A stretch of DNA of 64,000 bases from Bacillus pumilus (GCF_900186955.1 NZ_LT906438.1:372001-436000); one strand, 5' to 3'; shown: positions 49,240-59,443, counted from the stretch's first letter. Notes: generated from the letters alone by a model not told the origin. Numbers and translations: made by a program.

Positions 49240-50673
49240 GTGGATGTTGGACAAAATCAGCCTGAGCAATTGAAAAGGGCGATGACCTCCCGTCATTTAT
49301 TTATGATTTCACTTGGCGGTGTCATTGGGACAGGCTTTTTCTTAGGAACGGGCTATACGATTGGACAAGCAGGACCAGTCGGAGCCGTTCTTTCTTATAT
49401 TGTGGGCGGATTGATTATGTATTTAACCATGCTGTGTCTTGGAGAGCTGTCGGTCGCACTTCCTGTGTCTGGGTCGTTTCATACGTATGCGACGAAATTT
49501 GTCAGCCCTGCAGCGGGTTTTGCGGTCGGCTGGATTTATTGGCTTGGCTGGGCAGCAACGGTCGCCCTTGAATTTTTATCAGCAGGACAGCTGATGAGGC
49601 GCTGGCTCCCGCAAGTGGATGTGTGGATTTGGTGTCTCATATTTGGACTGTGTCTTTTCTTATTAAATGCCCGGTCGGCGAAAGCGTTCGGGGAGTCGGA
49701 GTTTTTCTTTTCAACCATTAAGATCATTGCGATTTTACTCTTTATAGGTGTAGGCGGAGCGGCGATGTTTGGTTTTATTGAAACAACGAGCGGTGAACCT
49801 GCCCCTTACTTCAGTCATTTTGTGAGTGATGGGCTGTTTCCAAATGGATTGCTCGCCGTTGTGGTCACGATGATTACCGTGAACTTTTCATTCCAAGGAA
49901 CAGAGCTGATCGGGATTGCGGCAGGAGAAAGTGAAAACCCTGAGAAAACCGTTCCTCGTTCGATACATCAGACTGTTTGGCGTACACTCGTCTTTTTCGT
50001 CTTATCTATCTTTGTCTTAGCGGGTATGGTGCCTTGGAAGGAAGCGAGTGTGCTGCAAAGTCCGTTTGTTACTGTATTTGAGAGAACGGGCATTCCTTTT
50101 GCGGCAGATATCATGAACTTTGTCATTATCATCGCTTTATTATCTGTTGCCAACTCTGGCTTGTACGCATCGACGAGAATGCTCTATTCCTTATCGAAAG
50201 AAGGAATGGCAGGAAAAGCATTTAGACGCGTGAATCAGCGCGGTATTCCGATGAATGCCTTACTGCTCACGTTCCTGTTTACAGGGATTTCGCTATTATC
50301 CGGGTTCTTTGCAGAGAAAACAGTTTTTGCCTGGATCGTGTCCATTGCCGGCATGAGTGCCCAGACTGGCTGGATCACCATTACATTATCACAGATGCTT
50401 TTCCGCAGAAGATATCTTAAAGCAGGCGGAAAGCTGGAAAACTTAAAATTTAAAACCCCTCTCTATCCGGTTCTGCCGATTATTGCAATTACTCTCAACA
50501 CCATTGTGTTGATCAGCCTTGCCTTTGATCAGGAGCAGCGCATCGGGTTATATGTCGGCGTCCCTCTCATGATCATTGGGTATGTCGTCTATCACCGCTA
50601 TGTGAAAAAGCATCAAGCGAAAAGTGAACCGCTTAAGCTGCAAATTCATGGAGATGACGAGATCCGGTTTTAA
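49240..50673 (+). CDS. APC-family amino acid permease
   Basis: A 477-residue membrane protein with about twelve hydrophobic segments and the N-terminal signature of amino acid permeases (SLGGVIGTGFFLGTGY). The family imports amino acids by proton symport; the exact substrate cannot be read from sequence. It starts with GTG, preceded by AAGGAGGG at a spacing of 8. It is transcribed divergently from tcyA and closed by a terminator, so it is probably monocistronic. Confidence 0.85.
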   Translation: MDVGQNQPEQLKRAMTSRHLFMISLGGVIGTGFFLGTGYTIGQAGPVGAVLSYIVGGLIMYLTMLCLGELSVALPVSGSFHTYATKFVSPAAGFAVGWIYWLGWAATVALEFLSAGQLMRRWLPQVDVWIWCLIFGLCLFLLNARSAKAFGESEFFFSTIKIIAILLFIGVGGAAMFGFIETTSGEPAPYFSHFVSDGLFPNGLLAVVVTMITVNFSFQGTELIGIAAGESENPEKTVPRSIHQTVWRTLVFFVLSIFVLAGMVPWKEASVLQSPFVTVFERTGIPFAADIMNFVIIIALLSVANSGLYASTRMLYSLSKEGMAGKAFRRVNQRGIPMNALLLTFLFTGISLLSGFFAEKTVFAWIVSIAGMSAQTGWITITLSQMLFRRRYLKAGGKLENLKFKTPLYPVLPIIAITLNTIVLISLAFDQEQRIGLYVGVPLMIIGYVVYHRYVKKHQAKSEPLKLQIHGDDEIRF

Positions 50674-50702
50674 AATCAAAAAACACTAAATTTAAGATAT
50701 TT

Positions 50703-50739
50703 AAAAACACCTCTGATATAAATCTGAAGGTGTTTTTTT
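50703..50739 (+). terminator. Intrinsic terminator after the permease
   Basis: AAAAACACCT (50703-50712) pairs with AGGTGTTTTT (50728-50737), with further T residues. Also a plausible stop for the minus-strand symporter operon arriving from the right. Confidence 0.8.
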
Positions 50740-50817
50740 CTTGAAGTGATTCTGGAACTGCTCATATCAATAGAAGTACTATTTAACTGAGCTGCAGTTC
50801 TCAACTAACAACAAAAG

Positions 50818-52371
50818 TTAGTTCATATCCTGCTGTTTAAAATCTTGTTGTTCAAAATTTTGGAGCTTATTCTGATATCCTACGTTATTATTACCCCAAA
50901 GGTTCTCGTAATCCCATCCTGTTAGCGCTTTCAAAACACTTCTTGTTTCATCATCAGCCTGTTCCATTGAACCATTATTCTTTAACCTATTAATTTCATT
51001 AATCATAATGGAATGAGTTTTCTTAGATAATTTAAATTTAAATGAAATAACTAAACTAATACCGACTAGCCCTACAGTTCCGAAAAACAGAATACCTACA
51101 ATCCCATTTATTGCTGTAGTAGACTGTGTCGTCGCGCTTGCAACAAATCCACTTTCCTGTAAGATAACTCCTACCAAGAATGTGGCTAAAGCTGTAGTAC
51201 TCTTGCGTGTAAAAGTCATAATACCTGCAAATATTCCTTCTCTTCTTTTACGAGTTACCATTTCATCTACATCAGGAATGAAAGTGTAAATATTCCATGG
51301 TATATAATATAATCCACTCTTTCCGATGCCTAAGATAACAGAGAAAGCATATAGCGCTATAATCATATAAGTTGGTTGTGTGAAGTATAAAAATATATAA
51401 CCGCTTATACATGTAATAATAGCAATATAAGATATTTTCAAAGATGGCGCAGGACCTATTTTAATCACGAGCCAACCAAACAATATTGTACATAACATTT
51501 GAAGTAATGAACCAATAGATAATAAATCGGCTGCCAACACTGCATCTTTATTTAAAGAAAACACAATAAAGTAGACAAAGACAGCGTTTAAAATATCCAT
51601 GGCAGTAAACGAACAAATATACATAGTGATGTGCTGACGGAAACTTCTAATTCTAAAAGTAGATGTTAAGTCAATGATGATTTTTTTTAAGGATTCTATA
51701 GCAGGTACTTTTTCTACACCATAAGGTTCTATCATGTCTTCTTCTATTTTACGTTCCCATGTTGTTCTATGTGTAATTAATAATGCAGCCATAAAAATAA
51801 AGGTGAAGATCATCCCATTGTAAAGAAAAACTTGAGGTGAATCTTTTCCGAATATTTCGAATAATCTGCCTGGAATAAAGGTAGCTAAAAATGTTCCTAG
51901 TCCTGAATAGATTAATCTTATTGTTGAGAGCTTGGTCCGTGCATTAAAATCATTCGTCATTTCAGCTCCAAGTGTTTCAAATGGAATTAATACCATTGCT
52001 GCAAGGAATTCTAACAAAATATAAACCGTTAAATAGTACCAGTAATTCATATCAGAAATCCAAAGAAGCGAATAAATAACCATCAAAGGGCTTCCAACTA
52101 GTAAAAAGAACCTGCGTCTTCCAAATTTTTTCCCAAGTTTTGTACGACCAAAATGGTCAGTGATATGGCCCATAATTGGGCTAGCTATAGCATCAATAAT
52201 ACGAGCAATTGCAATAATAGATCCTGCTTCAACAGGGGTAAGACCACAGTATGTAATGAAAAAATATAACATCCATGCGCCTATTATAGCGAATGCTCCC
52301 CCTCCAAATAAATCCATTGTTCCATAACCAATATAATTTTTGAGTGTTAGTTTCCTGTTCTCAGTCTGCAT
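50818..52371 (-). CDS. GPH-family hexuronide/hexuronate:cation symporter (YjmB-like)
   Basis: A 517-residue transporter of the glycoside-pentoside-hexuronide family with about twelve membrane segments and the early motif DAIASPIMGHITDHFGRTKLGKKFGRRR. The C-terminal 60 residues are hydrophilic and end in a Gln/Asp-rich tail (FEQQDFKQQDMN), longer than needed for transport. It is the last gene of the gntR-uxuA-uxuB operon, so uptake of glucuronate, galacturonate or a short uronide is the likely job. It resembles YjmB of the B. subtilis exu locus in family and context. Confidence 0.82.
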   Translation of the reverse strand: MQTENRKLTLKNYIGYGTMDLFGGGAFAIIGAWMLYFFITYCGLTPVEAGSIIAIARIIDAIASPIMGHITDHFGRTKLGKKFGRRRFFLLVGSPLMVIYSLLWISDMNYWYYLTVYILLEFLAAMVLIPFETLGAEMTNDFNARTKLSTIRLIYSGLGTFLATFIPGRLFEIFGKDSPQVFLYNGMIFTFIFMAALLITHRTTWERKIEEDMIEPYGVEKVPAIESLKKIIIDLTSTFRIRSFRQHITMYICSFTAMDILNAVFVYFIVFSLNKDAVLAADLLSIGSLLQMLCTILFGWLVIKIGPAPSLKISYIAIITCISGYIFLYFTQPTYMIIALYAFSVILGIGKSGLYYIPWNIYTFIPDVDEMVTRKRREGIFAGIMTFTRKSTTALATFLVGVILQESGFVASATTQSTTAINGIVGILFFGTVGLVGISLVISFKFKLSKKTHSIMINEINRLKNNGSMEQADDETRSVLKALTGWDYENLWGNNNVGYQNKLQNFEQQDFKQQDMN

Positions 52372-52455
52372 TCTTATTTCTCCTTTCCAAGCCTACTTAT
52401 AAATTTAAAAAAATATATAAAATAAAGATGTATGACAAGGAAAAAAATAAAAATA

Positions 52456-53310
52456 TTAAACACCTGAATACGCCATAAAACCTCCATCTACAGGAATTGT
52501 CACTCCGGTAACAAATGCTGACATATGATCATCAACAAGCCATAATAGGGTACCAAAAAGATCTTCTGGCGTACCAAACCTTCTCATTGGTGTGTTCGAA
52601 ATAATCTTATGAGACCTCTCTGTATAATCTCCTTCTTCATTTAAGAGAAGGTTTTTATTTTGTGAGGTTAAAAAGAAGCCCGGTGCAATAGCATTCACTC
52701 TAATTCCTGCCTCAGCCATATGAACAGCTAACCATTTGGTGAAATTTTCAATTGCTGCTTTTGCCGCGCTATAAGCAGGCACTTTGGTCATTGGAGAAGG
52801 GGCACTCATAGATGACATGTTGATGACAACTGCTCCCTTTTGATGAACCATATTTTTAGTGAAAATTTGTGTAGGAATGAAAGTCCCCATAAAATTTAAA
52901 TCAAATACATTTTGCACACTATCTGTACTTAAATGAAAAAAAGTACTTATCTTAGGATTAGTAAGGTCTTCTGTTTGAAATATTTCGTTGGTTGTATTTG
53001 CACTGGAGTGGTTACCACCAGCTCCATTTATCAATATTGTACACATGCCTAATTCCTCTGTTACAATCTTCTCGGCTTGTTCAACACTCTCTTTATTCAG
53101 AACATCACATTTAATCGCAATCGCTTTCCCGCCCATAAGGTTAATTTCTTCGGCTACCTTTTCACCCTTTTCGACTGTTCTATTTAAAATAGCCACAGAC
53201 ACGCCATGTCTAGCAAGTTCCTTTGCCATGGCGCTGCAAAGTACTCCACTTCCTCCTGTTATGGCAGCTACTTTACCAGCTAAATTTTTATTTTCTTGTA
53301 TGTTTACCAT
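52456..53310 (-). CDS. uxuB: D-mannonate (fructuronate) oxidoreductase, SDR type
   Basis: A 284-residue short-chain dehydrogenase that would reduce D-fructuronate to D-mannonate with NAD(H). Visible motifs are the N-terminal nucleotide site TGGSGVL, GAGGNH, and the catalytic Ser-Tyr-Lys set (NMSSMS, then YSAAK). SDR-type mannonate oxidoreductases of this length (YjmF in B. subtilis) replace the longer UxuB of enterics. The gene overlaps the end of uxuA by 7 nt, so translation is coupled, and the reaction precedes that of UxuA. Confidence 0.85.
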   Translation of the reverse strand: MVNIQENKNLAGKVAAITGGSGVLCSAMAKELARHGVSVAILNRTVEKGEKVAEEINLMGGKAIAIKCDVLNKESVEQAEKIVTEELGMCTILINGAGGNHSSANTTNEIFQTEDLTNPKISTFFHLSTDSVQNVFDLNFMGTFIPTQIFTKNMVHQKGAVVINMSSMSAPSPMTKVPAYSAAKAAIENFTKWLAVHMAEAGIRVNAIAPGFFLTSQNKNLLLNEEGDYTERSHKIISNTPMRRFGTPEDLFGTLLWLVDDHMSAFVTGVTIPVDGGFMAYSGV

Positions 53311-54401
53311 GTAGCTTCCTCCTTTGCTTCTTTTAGTACAGAATGTTTATTTTTTAATGCATCCCAAGCTCCCCACAAATACATAATTCCAAGTGCTCTA
53401 TCATAAAGACCATATCCAGGCCTACATTGTTCACCCCAAATGTGTCTTCCATGATCGGGTCTACAATAACCTTTGAATCCGCTTTCATAATAAGCATGTA
53501 TAATGGCTGAAACATCTACTGATCCATCTTTTGATCGATGCGATGTTTCAACAAAGTCCCCGTTATCATATACACGTACATTTCTTATATGAGTAAATGG
53601 TATCCTATCAATAAATTCGTGAATCATAGAAACTAAATCATTTTCTAAGTTTGCTCCTAAAGATCCTGTACAGAGCGTTATACAATGATATGGGCTACTA
53701 TTTAGTTGTAAAATTTTTCTGATGTTTTTTTGGTTAGTTACTATTCGCGGTAGACCAAAGACAGGCCAAGGTGGATCGTCAGGATGAATAGCCATTTTAA
53801 TATCATGAAGTTCTGCAATTGGAATAACCTGATCTAAAAAATATTTCAAGTTGGCCCATAAATCATTTTCTGTTATATTTTTGTAGGCTTCAAAAAGTTG
53901 GTGGAGGTGATTTAACCGCTCTGGTTCCCAACCTGGGATGGTTAAACTGGAGTTCTCACTAATTTTATTTACTAAGTCTTTCGGATCGATATCTTTAATT
54001 CGACTATGTTCATAAAATAGAGCTGTAGAGCCATCAGAAAGTGTTTTATTTAAGTCTGTACGGATCCAATCAAATACAGGCATAAAGTTATAACATATGA
54101 CTTTAACACCCACCTTTGCTAGCTTCTGAATTGTTTTCTTATAATTTTCTATGTATCGATCTCTAGTTGGAAGTCCGAGCTTAATGTCTTCATGAACATT
54201 CACGCTTTCAACCACTTCAATATGAAGGTTATGTTTATCAGCTAATTTTTTCATTTCTACAATTCTTTCTATTGGCCACTCTTCTCCTACGGGCACATCA
54301 TGCAGTGCCCAAACAATTCCTTCCACTCCTGGAATCTGGTTTATTTGTTCCAGTGTTATAGTGTCGTTTCCTTCTCCAAACCATCTAAATGTCATCCTCA
54401 T
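53304..54401 (-). CDS. uxuA: Mannonate dehydratase
   Basis: A 365-residue TIM-barrel enzyme that dehydrates D-mannonate to 2-keto-3-deoxygluconate. The N terminus MTFRWFGEG, the [15 protein letters not shown] region and the C-terminal [12 protein letters not shown] segment are hallmarks of UxuA, including metal-ligand His/Asp/Cys positions. The start with ATG at 54401 follows AGGGGTGAT; the ATG two codons later is an alternative. It lies in the operon gntR-uxuA-uxuB-symporter. The later KDG kinase and aldolase genes are not in this window. Confidence 0.92.
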   Translation of the reverse strand: MRMTFRWFGEGNDTITLEQINQIPGVEGIVWALHDVPVGEEWPIERIVEMKKLADKHNLHIEVVESVNVHEDIKLGLPTRDRYIENYKKTIQKLAKVGVKVICYNFMPVFDWIRTDLNKTLSDGSTALFYEHSRIKDIDPKDLVNKISENSSLTIPGWEPERLNHLHQLFEAYKNITENDLWANLKYFLDQVIPIAELHDIKMAIHPDDPPWPVFGLPRIVTNQKNIRKILQLNSSPYHCITLCTGSLGANLENDLVSMIHEFIDRIPFTHIRNVRVYDNGDFVETSHRSKDGSVDVSAIIHAYYESGFKGYCRPDHGRHIWGEQCRPGYGLYDRALGIMYLWGAWDALKNKHSVLKEAKEEATW

Positions 54402-54439
54402 CTACCATCACCCCTAAAAATATAAGTAACAACCTATTT

Positions 54440-55117
54440 TTATTTAAAATAATTTGGATATTCTTTCTTCAATAATTCTTTATCAACAAGTGCAATTTTC
54501 AAATGCTCTTCCATGATTTTTTCAGCTTTATCAGCATCTTGATCTTGTATAGCTTTGAAGATATTTACATGTTGAGAAAAAATATTATCCCAATTATAAT
54601 CTGTTACTAGTCTTAACATGCGACTCCTATTAAAGTGTACATTCATCTGTTGAATAACTAACCATGTTTTTTCTTTTTTACACCGTTTGAAAATAGTTCT
54701 ATGAAACTCCTCATCTAATTCAAACATTTTTTTATAGTCTTTTTTCTTAACGCAAATTTTTTGCATACTTAAATTCATATCTAAATCAATAATCAACTCT
54801 TCAGAAGGTTCCTGGCAGGCTAGTCTAATCACTGCCTTCTCGAGATGTTCTCGCATAAACCGTGCTTCCTCCACAAGGTTCAAATCAATTAAAGAAACAA
54901 ATGTACCTCGTTGAGGATAGATACTTAATAATCCTTCTTGAGATAATTTTAAAAAGCTTTCTCTTACAGGAGTTCGACTAACATTAAATTGAACGGATAT
55001 TTCTTTTTCAGAAATAATTGTCCCAGGTGGAAGCTTCAGGCTTAATATTTGATCTTTTAGCATATTGTAAACTTGTTCCCTCGTAGAGAGGTTTTGGTTT
55101 TTAAAATCGATATTCAT
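54440..55117 (-). CDS. GntR/FadR-family regulator of the hexuronate cluster
   Basis: A 225-residue regulator: an N-terminal winged helix (about 10-75, with VSRTPVRESFLKL) and a C-terminal helical FCD sensor domain with metal-binding type residues (E.D.EFH). FadR-subfamily proteins next to uxuA usually bind fructuronate, mannonate or glucuronate and release repression. It heads the minus-strand operon and faces the divergent gfo-uxaC operon across 356 bp, so it probably controls both. Start: ATG at 55117 with AAAGGAG-like bases upstream. Confidence 0.85.
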   Translation of the reverse strand: MNIDFKNQNLSTREQVYNMLKDQILSLKLPPGTIISEKEISVQFNVSRTPVRESFLKLSQEGLLSIYPQRGTFVSLIDLNLVEEARFMREHLEKAVIRLACQEPSEELIIDLDMNLSMQKICVKKKDYKKMFELDEEFHRTIFKRCKKEKTWLVIQQMNVHFNRSRMLRLVTDYNWDNIFSQHVNIFKAIQDQDADKAEKIMEEHLKIALVDKELLKKEYPNYFK

Positions 55118-55143
55118 TATTCTAATCTCCTTTCTCTAACATA

Positions 55144-55347
55144 CTACCATACAAGTGCATTAGAATGGTAGACACTAATTTTATTTTTCTGAATATTCGT
55201 GCTGTGAGTATTTATAACTCTTGATGATTCCAACTATGTAAGCCATGATCAATCATAAGAGTGCGGGATATTAAAAAGAAAATTCAAAAAACTATACAAA
55301 ATTCAAAAAGATTGAGTTATAATGTTTTTGATCTACCATACTAGTAT
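55144..55347. promoter_or_regulatory. Repeated CTACCAT operator-like boxes
   Basis: An inverted pair CTACCAT (55144-55150) and ATGGTAG (55165-55171) lies just upstream of gntR. A second CTACCAT (55333-55339) overlaps the perfect palindrome ATACTAGTAT (55338-55347) on the other side of the gap. The shared motif suggests binding by the local GntR regulator at both promoters. Confidence 0.5.
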
Positions 55348-55411
55348 AACTAGAATATTAATAAAACGAACGGTACTCTGATCTATCAGTTAGGTGAATC
55401 ATTAAGTTTTT

Positions 55412-55425
55412 TGAAAGCGCTATCT
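55412..55425. promoter_or_regulatory. cre site (CcpA) upstream of the gfo-uxaC operon
   Basis: TGAAAGCGCTATCT fits the CcpA consensus TGWAARCGYTWNCW at every position. It lies 49 bp before the first start codon, where binding would repress the plus-strand operon when preferred sugars are present. Confidence 0.75.
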
Positions 55426-55473
55426 CATTATTAGAAGTGAAAATTTATCTTCTTGCAGAAGGGAAAGATTGAT

Positions 55474-56640
55474 ATGTCCAACATCGCAATTATAGGAACT
55501 GGATCTATTGCAACTGCCCATATTGAGGCTTATCTTGCAATGCCTGAAATCAGTAAAATTGTAGCTTTAGCTGATATTTATCCTGAAAAAGCAATGTCTG
55601 TAGCAACAAAATATAACCTAGAAGCACGAGTTGTCGCTAACTACCAAGAGTTATTGAATGATTCTACTATTGATGCCGTTTCCATTTGTACACCTCCTTA
55701 TATGCACGCAACCATTGCCATCGATTTTCTTAAAGCAGGCAAACATGTCTTAGTAGAAAAACCTATGGCTTCTTCTCTAAAAGAATGTGACGAAATGATA
55801 AAAGCATCTATTGAAAGCCAGAAGCTTTTATCCGTTGTTGCTCAAAACAGGTTTATGACTCCCATTATGAGATTAAAACATGTCCTTGATCAAAACCTAA
55901 TTGGAAAAATCGCTCATACTCAAGTGGATTCTTTTTGGTGGCGTGGTCATAGTTATTATGATTTATGGTGGCGCGGTACATGGGAAAAAGAAGGTGGAGG
56001 TTGTACACTTAATCATGCTGTCCATCATATTGATATGTTGCAATGGATGTTAGGATTGCCGACTGACATTTTTGCAGCAACTAGTAATACCCTGCATGAT
56101 AATGCAGAGGTTGAAGACCTTTCTATTGCTGTACTTCGCTATGGAAATGGTAGCTTAGCACAAGTAACCAGTTCTGTTGTCCATCATGGAGAAGAACAAC
56201 AACTGATTTTTCAAGGTGAAAAAGCTAGAGTATCTGTCCCGTGGAAAGTAAATGCTCAAATAGCTAAAGAAAATGGGTTTCCTCAAGAGAAAAATGATGA
56301 GGATTTAGAAAATCGTATTCAGGAAGCTTTTAATCAATATCCGGAATTACTATTTGAAGGGCATAAAGGACAAATAAATAATTTTTTAATGGCTATCAAG
56401 GGTAACCAGAAGCTTCTGATTGATGGAACAGAAGGAAGAAATACACTAGAACTGATTACAGCCATCTATAAATCTGCAAACCTAGGTGTTCATGTGAAGC
56501 TTCCTCTTTTAGCAGACGATCCTTTTTACACACGTGAAGGCATGCTCGCGAACGTTAAGCATTTTTATGAAAAACAAAGCAGTGTAGAAAATTTTTCAGA
56601 CGATACGATAACCGTTGGAGGAAATTACGAGAAACTATGA
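55474..56640 (+). CDS. Gfo/Idh/MocA-family oxidoreductase 1
   Basis: A 388-residue NAD(P)-dependent sugar oxidoreductase: an N-terminal Rossmann fold with IGTGSIA, then the EKP motif (LVEKPMA), and a C-terminal substrate domain with GGGCTLNHAVHHIDML. The ATG at 55474 follows GAAGGGA; the TTG seven codons earlier is less likely. It is the first gene of the divergent operon with a second Gfo/Idh gene and uxaC. It may oxidise or reduce a uronate, glycoside or inositol-like compound feeding the hexuronate pathway; the substrate is unknown. Tryptophan-rich WWRGHSYYDLWWRG is unusual and may line the active site. Confidence 0.8.
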   Translation: MSNIAIIGTGSIATAHIEAYLAMPEISKIVALADIYPEKAMSVATKYNLEARVVANYQELLNDSTIDAVSICTPPYMHATIAIDFLKAGKHVLVEKPMASSLKECDEMIKASIESQKLLSVVAQNRFMTPIMRLKHVLDQNLIGKIAHTQVDSFWWRGHSYYDLWWRGTWEKEGGGCTLNHAVHHIDMLQWMLGLPTDIFAATSNTLHDNAEVEDLSIAVLRYGNGSLAQVTSSVVHHGEEQQLIFQGEKARVSVPWKVNAQIAKENGFPQEKNDEDLENRIQEAFNQYPELLFEGHKGQINNFLMAIKGNQKLLIDGTEGRNTLELITAIYKSANLGVHVKLPLLADDPFYTREGMLANVKHFYEKQSSVENFSDDTITVGGNYEKL

Positions 56641-56698
56641 GTCTAACGTTATTAAATTATTAAAAATAAACTGGAAGCTAGCTAGAGGAGGAACAATC

Positions 56699-57796
56699 AT
56701 GCAGAAAAGTGATGGAATGAATTATGCTCCTAAGGGAAAAAGTGCCCCTGTCGTTACAGAAGGACAATTCGTAATAGCAGCTATAGGTCTTGATCATGGA
56801 CACATCTATGCAATGTGCAATGGATTAACCGAGGCTGGGGCTACATTAAAATGGGTTTATGATCATGATCAGAAAAAAGTACAAGAATTTTGTAAAGCAT
56901 ATCCGGAGGTACAGGTAGCCAAAAGTGAGAAAGAAATTCTCGAAGATCCAGATGTAAGGCTCGTGGCAGGCGCAACCATTACATCTAAACGCTGTGATTT
57001 AGGGCTGCGTGTTTTAGATCGTGGTAAGCATTACTTTACGGATAAATCACCATTTACAACGTTAGAACAATTGGAGCTTGCTCGTAAAAAAACAGCTGAA
57101 ACGGGGCTTAAATGGGCTGTTTATTATAGTGAACGTTTGCACGTGGAGAGTGCCGTATTTGCTGGTCAATTGATTGAACAAGGAGCAATTGGAAAAGTGG
57201 TACAAGTTCTTGGAACTGGCCCACATCGTAGTAATGTAGAAAGCAGACCAAGCTGGTTTTTTGAAAAGGAGTATTACGGAGGTATTCTATGTGATATTGG
57301 TAGTCACCAAATTGAACAATTCCTTTACTATTCTGGCGCAAAAGATGCAAAAGTTGTACATAGTAAAGTGGGCAATTACAAACATCATCAATATCCAGAA
57401 TTGGAAGACTTCGGCGATGCTACTTTGATTGCTGATAATGGGGCTACAAACTACTTTAGAGTAGACTGGCTGACTCCTGATGGCCTTAGCACTTGGGGGG
57501 ATGGGCGCACATTCATTCTTGGAACAGATGGGTATATTGAAATTCGCAAATACGTAGACATAGCAAGGGATAAAATAGGAGACCATTTATACTTAGTAAA
57601 TCAACATACAGAGCAACATTTTTCTCTAAATGGAGAAGTAGGATTCCCTTACTTTAGTGAACTTATTTTAGATTGTTTAAACGATACTGAAAATGCTATG
57701 ACTCAAGAACATACTTTTAAAGCCGCAGAACTATGCTTAATTGCACAACGAGACGCAATCTACGTAAATACGGAGTTTGAATTAAGTAAGATCTAA
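56699..57796 (+). CDS. Gfo/Idh/MocA-family oxidoreductase 2
   Basis: A 365-residue oxidoreductase of the same superfamily but clearly different from its neighbour. The usual EKP motif reads DKS (FTDKSPF), keeping the Lys but losing Glu and Pro, and the C-terminal half has CDIGSHQIEQFLYY. The ATG at 56699 was chosen for GAGGAGG eight bases upstream. The open frame reaches back into gene 1, which is not supported. The pairing of two such enzymes suggests sequential or heteromeric oxidation and reduction steps on a sugar acid. The function is not known. Confidence 0.78.
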   Translation: MQKSDGMNYAPKGKSAPVVTEGQFVIAAIGLDHGHIYAMCNGLTEAGATLKWVYDHDQKKVQEFCKAYPEVQVAKSEKEILEDPDVRLVAGATITSKRCDLGLRVLDRGKHYFTDKSPFTTLEQLELARKKTAETGLKWAVYYSERLHVESAVFAGQLIEQGAIGKVVQVLGTGPHRSNVESRPSWFFEKEYYGGILCDIGSHQIEQFLYYSGAKDAKVVHSKVGNYKHHQYPELEDFGDATLIADNGATNYFRVDWLTPDGLSTWGDGRTFILGTDGYIEIRKYVDIARDKIGDHLYLVNQHTEQHFSLNGEVGFPYFSELILDCLNDTENAMTQEHTFKAAELCLIAQRDAIYVNTEFELSKI

Positions 57797-57878
57797 AAAA
57801 GTGAGGTGTTATTTTTGTTAATACCACCTTATTTCATTTAATTGAGATTTTCTAAACATAAGTATAGAGGTGACTATA

Positions 57879-59303
57879 TTGTCTACATTCCTAAGCGAAG
57901 ATATGATGCTTAATCACGAAAGTTCAAAAGTTCTTTATCATGATTACGCGAAAAATATGCCAATCTATGATTTTCATACGCATTTAATGGCTGATGACAT
58001 TGCTATTAACAAAAAATATGAAAATATGACTGATATTTGGCTTAATGGAGATCACTATAAATGGAGGGCTATGCGATGGTTAGGCGTAGAAGAAAGATTG
58101 ATCACGGGGAATGCAAGTGACAAGGAAAAATTCTTAGCTTGGGCCCAAACTGTTCCATATACAATAGGAAACCCTCTTTATCATTGGTCACATTTAGAAT
58201 TAAGTCGTTATTTCAATATAAATGAGTTGTTCTCAGAAAAAAATGCACATAAAATTTGGGATATCTGTAATGAGAGATTAAATGAAAGTAACATGTCCAC
58301 AAATGGAATTTTAGAAAAATTTAATGTAAAAGTTGTATGTACGACTGATGATCCAATTGATACTTTAGAAATTCATCAAATCATACGTAAAGATGTAGGA
58401 ATTACAACTAGGGTCCTACCTACATTTAGACCGGATCATGCTTTAAATATTGAACAATCAAATTTTGTGAATTATATAGAAAAATTAGGTGAGTCAATCA
58501 ACGGCGTTGTTTTAACATATGAAAACTTTATCGCTTCATTACATTCACGAATTGATTATTTTCACGCGAATGGATGCAGAATTTCTGATCATGGTTTTGA
58601 AATATTTCCATTTTCACCAGCTACTGAACAAGAAGTGTCTTCTATATTTGTACGTGCGCTGCAAGGAAAAACACTATCCCAAGAGGATATAAATAAATTT
58701 AAAACAAACACTCTTATTCACCTGAGTAAAAAATATCATTCTCTTCATTGGACCATGCAATTACACATAGGTGCTTTAAGGAATAATAACACACGAATGT
58801 TCAAGTTAACGGGAAAAGATAGTGGGTACGACTCTATGTCTGACTTCCACCTAGCAAGACATTTAAATGGTTTTTTGAATGACTTAGACAAAGATAACCT
58901 TTTACCTAAAACCATTATCTATAATTTAAATCCCGTTCATAATGCTATTGTGGCCTCTACTATAGGGAATTTTCAGTCTTCTGATACCAGAGCAAAAATT
59001 CAATTTGGATCCGGGTGGTGGTTTAATGATCAAAAAGACGGCATGCTAGATCAAATGAAAACATTATCTAATATAGGTTTGCTTAGCACTTTCGTAGGTA
59101 TGCTTACAGACTCAAGAAGCTTTTTATCGTTCCCTCGCCATGAATATTTCAGAAGAATTTTATGTAATTTATTTGGGACTTGGATAGAAAATGGAGAGCT
59201 TCCAAGGGATTACGAATTTATAGGAAAAATAGTCAAAGATATTTGTTATAACAATGCCGTGAATTATTTTAACATTGAAATAAATGAGAGACAGTACCAA
59301 TGA
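57879..59303 (+). CDS. uxaC: Uronate isomerase UxaC
   Basis: A 474-residue amidohydrolase-fold enzyme interconverting D-glucuronate with D-fructuronate and D-galacturonate with D-tagaturonate. It shows the metal-binding HTH of DFHTHL and the family segment IWLNGDHYKWRAMR, and near the C terminus LTDSRSFLSFPRHEYFRR. The length fits (about 470). I chose the TTG at 57879, with AGAGGTG six bases upstream, over the GTG three codons earlier that lies in that site. The product fructuronate goes to UxuB and UxuA of the divergent operon. Confidence 0.92.
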   Translation: MSTFLSEDMMLNHESSKVLYHDYAKNMPIYDFHTHLMADDIAINKKYENMTDIWLNGDHYKWRAMRWLGVEERLITGNASDKEKFLAWAQTVPYTIGNPLYHWSHLELSRYFNINELFSEKNAHKIWDICNERLNESNMSTNGILEKFNVKVVCTTDDPIDTLEIHQIIRKDVGITTRVLPTFRPDHALNIEQSNFVNYIEKLGESINGVVLTYENFIASLHSRIDYFHANGCRISDHGFEIFPFSPATEQEVSSIFVRALQGKTLSQEDINKFKTNTLIHLSKKYHSLHWTMQLHIGALRNNNTRMFKLTGKDSGYDSMSDFHLARHLNGFLNDLDKDNLLPKTIIYNLNPVHNAIVASTIGNFQSSDTRAKIQFGSGWWFNDQKDGMLDQMKTLSNIGLLSTFVGMLTDSRSFLSFPRHEYFRRILCNLFGTWIENGELPRDYEFIGKIVKDICYNNAVNYFNIEINERQYQ

Positions 59304-59369
59304 AAACGAATTAATAATACAGTAAGATATTACTTTTATTAACAGATTGATTAAGTTCTTTTGTTAAAT

Positions 59370-59390
59370 AGTCATTGATATTCAATGACT
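59370..59390 (+). other. Perfect 9-bp hairpin after uxaC
   Basis: AGTCATTGA and TCAATGACT flank a TAT loop. No T run follows directly, so it may be an operator or an RNA 3' end element rather than a classical terminator. Confidence 0.4.
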
Positions 59391-59443
59391 TAGAAACGCA
59401 ATACATTTTTTTAGGTTAAATGAAGACTGATCATAAATAAAGT

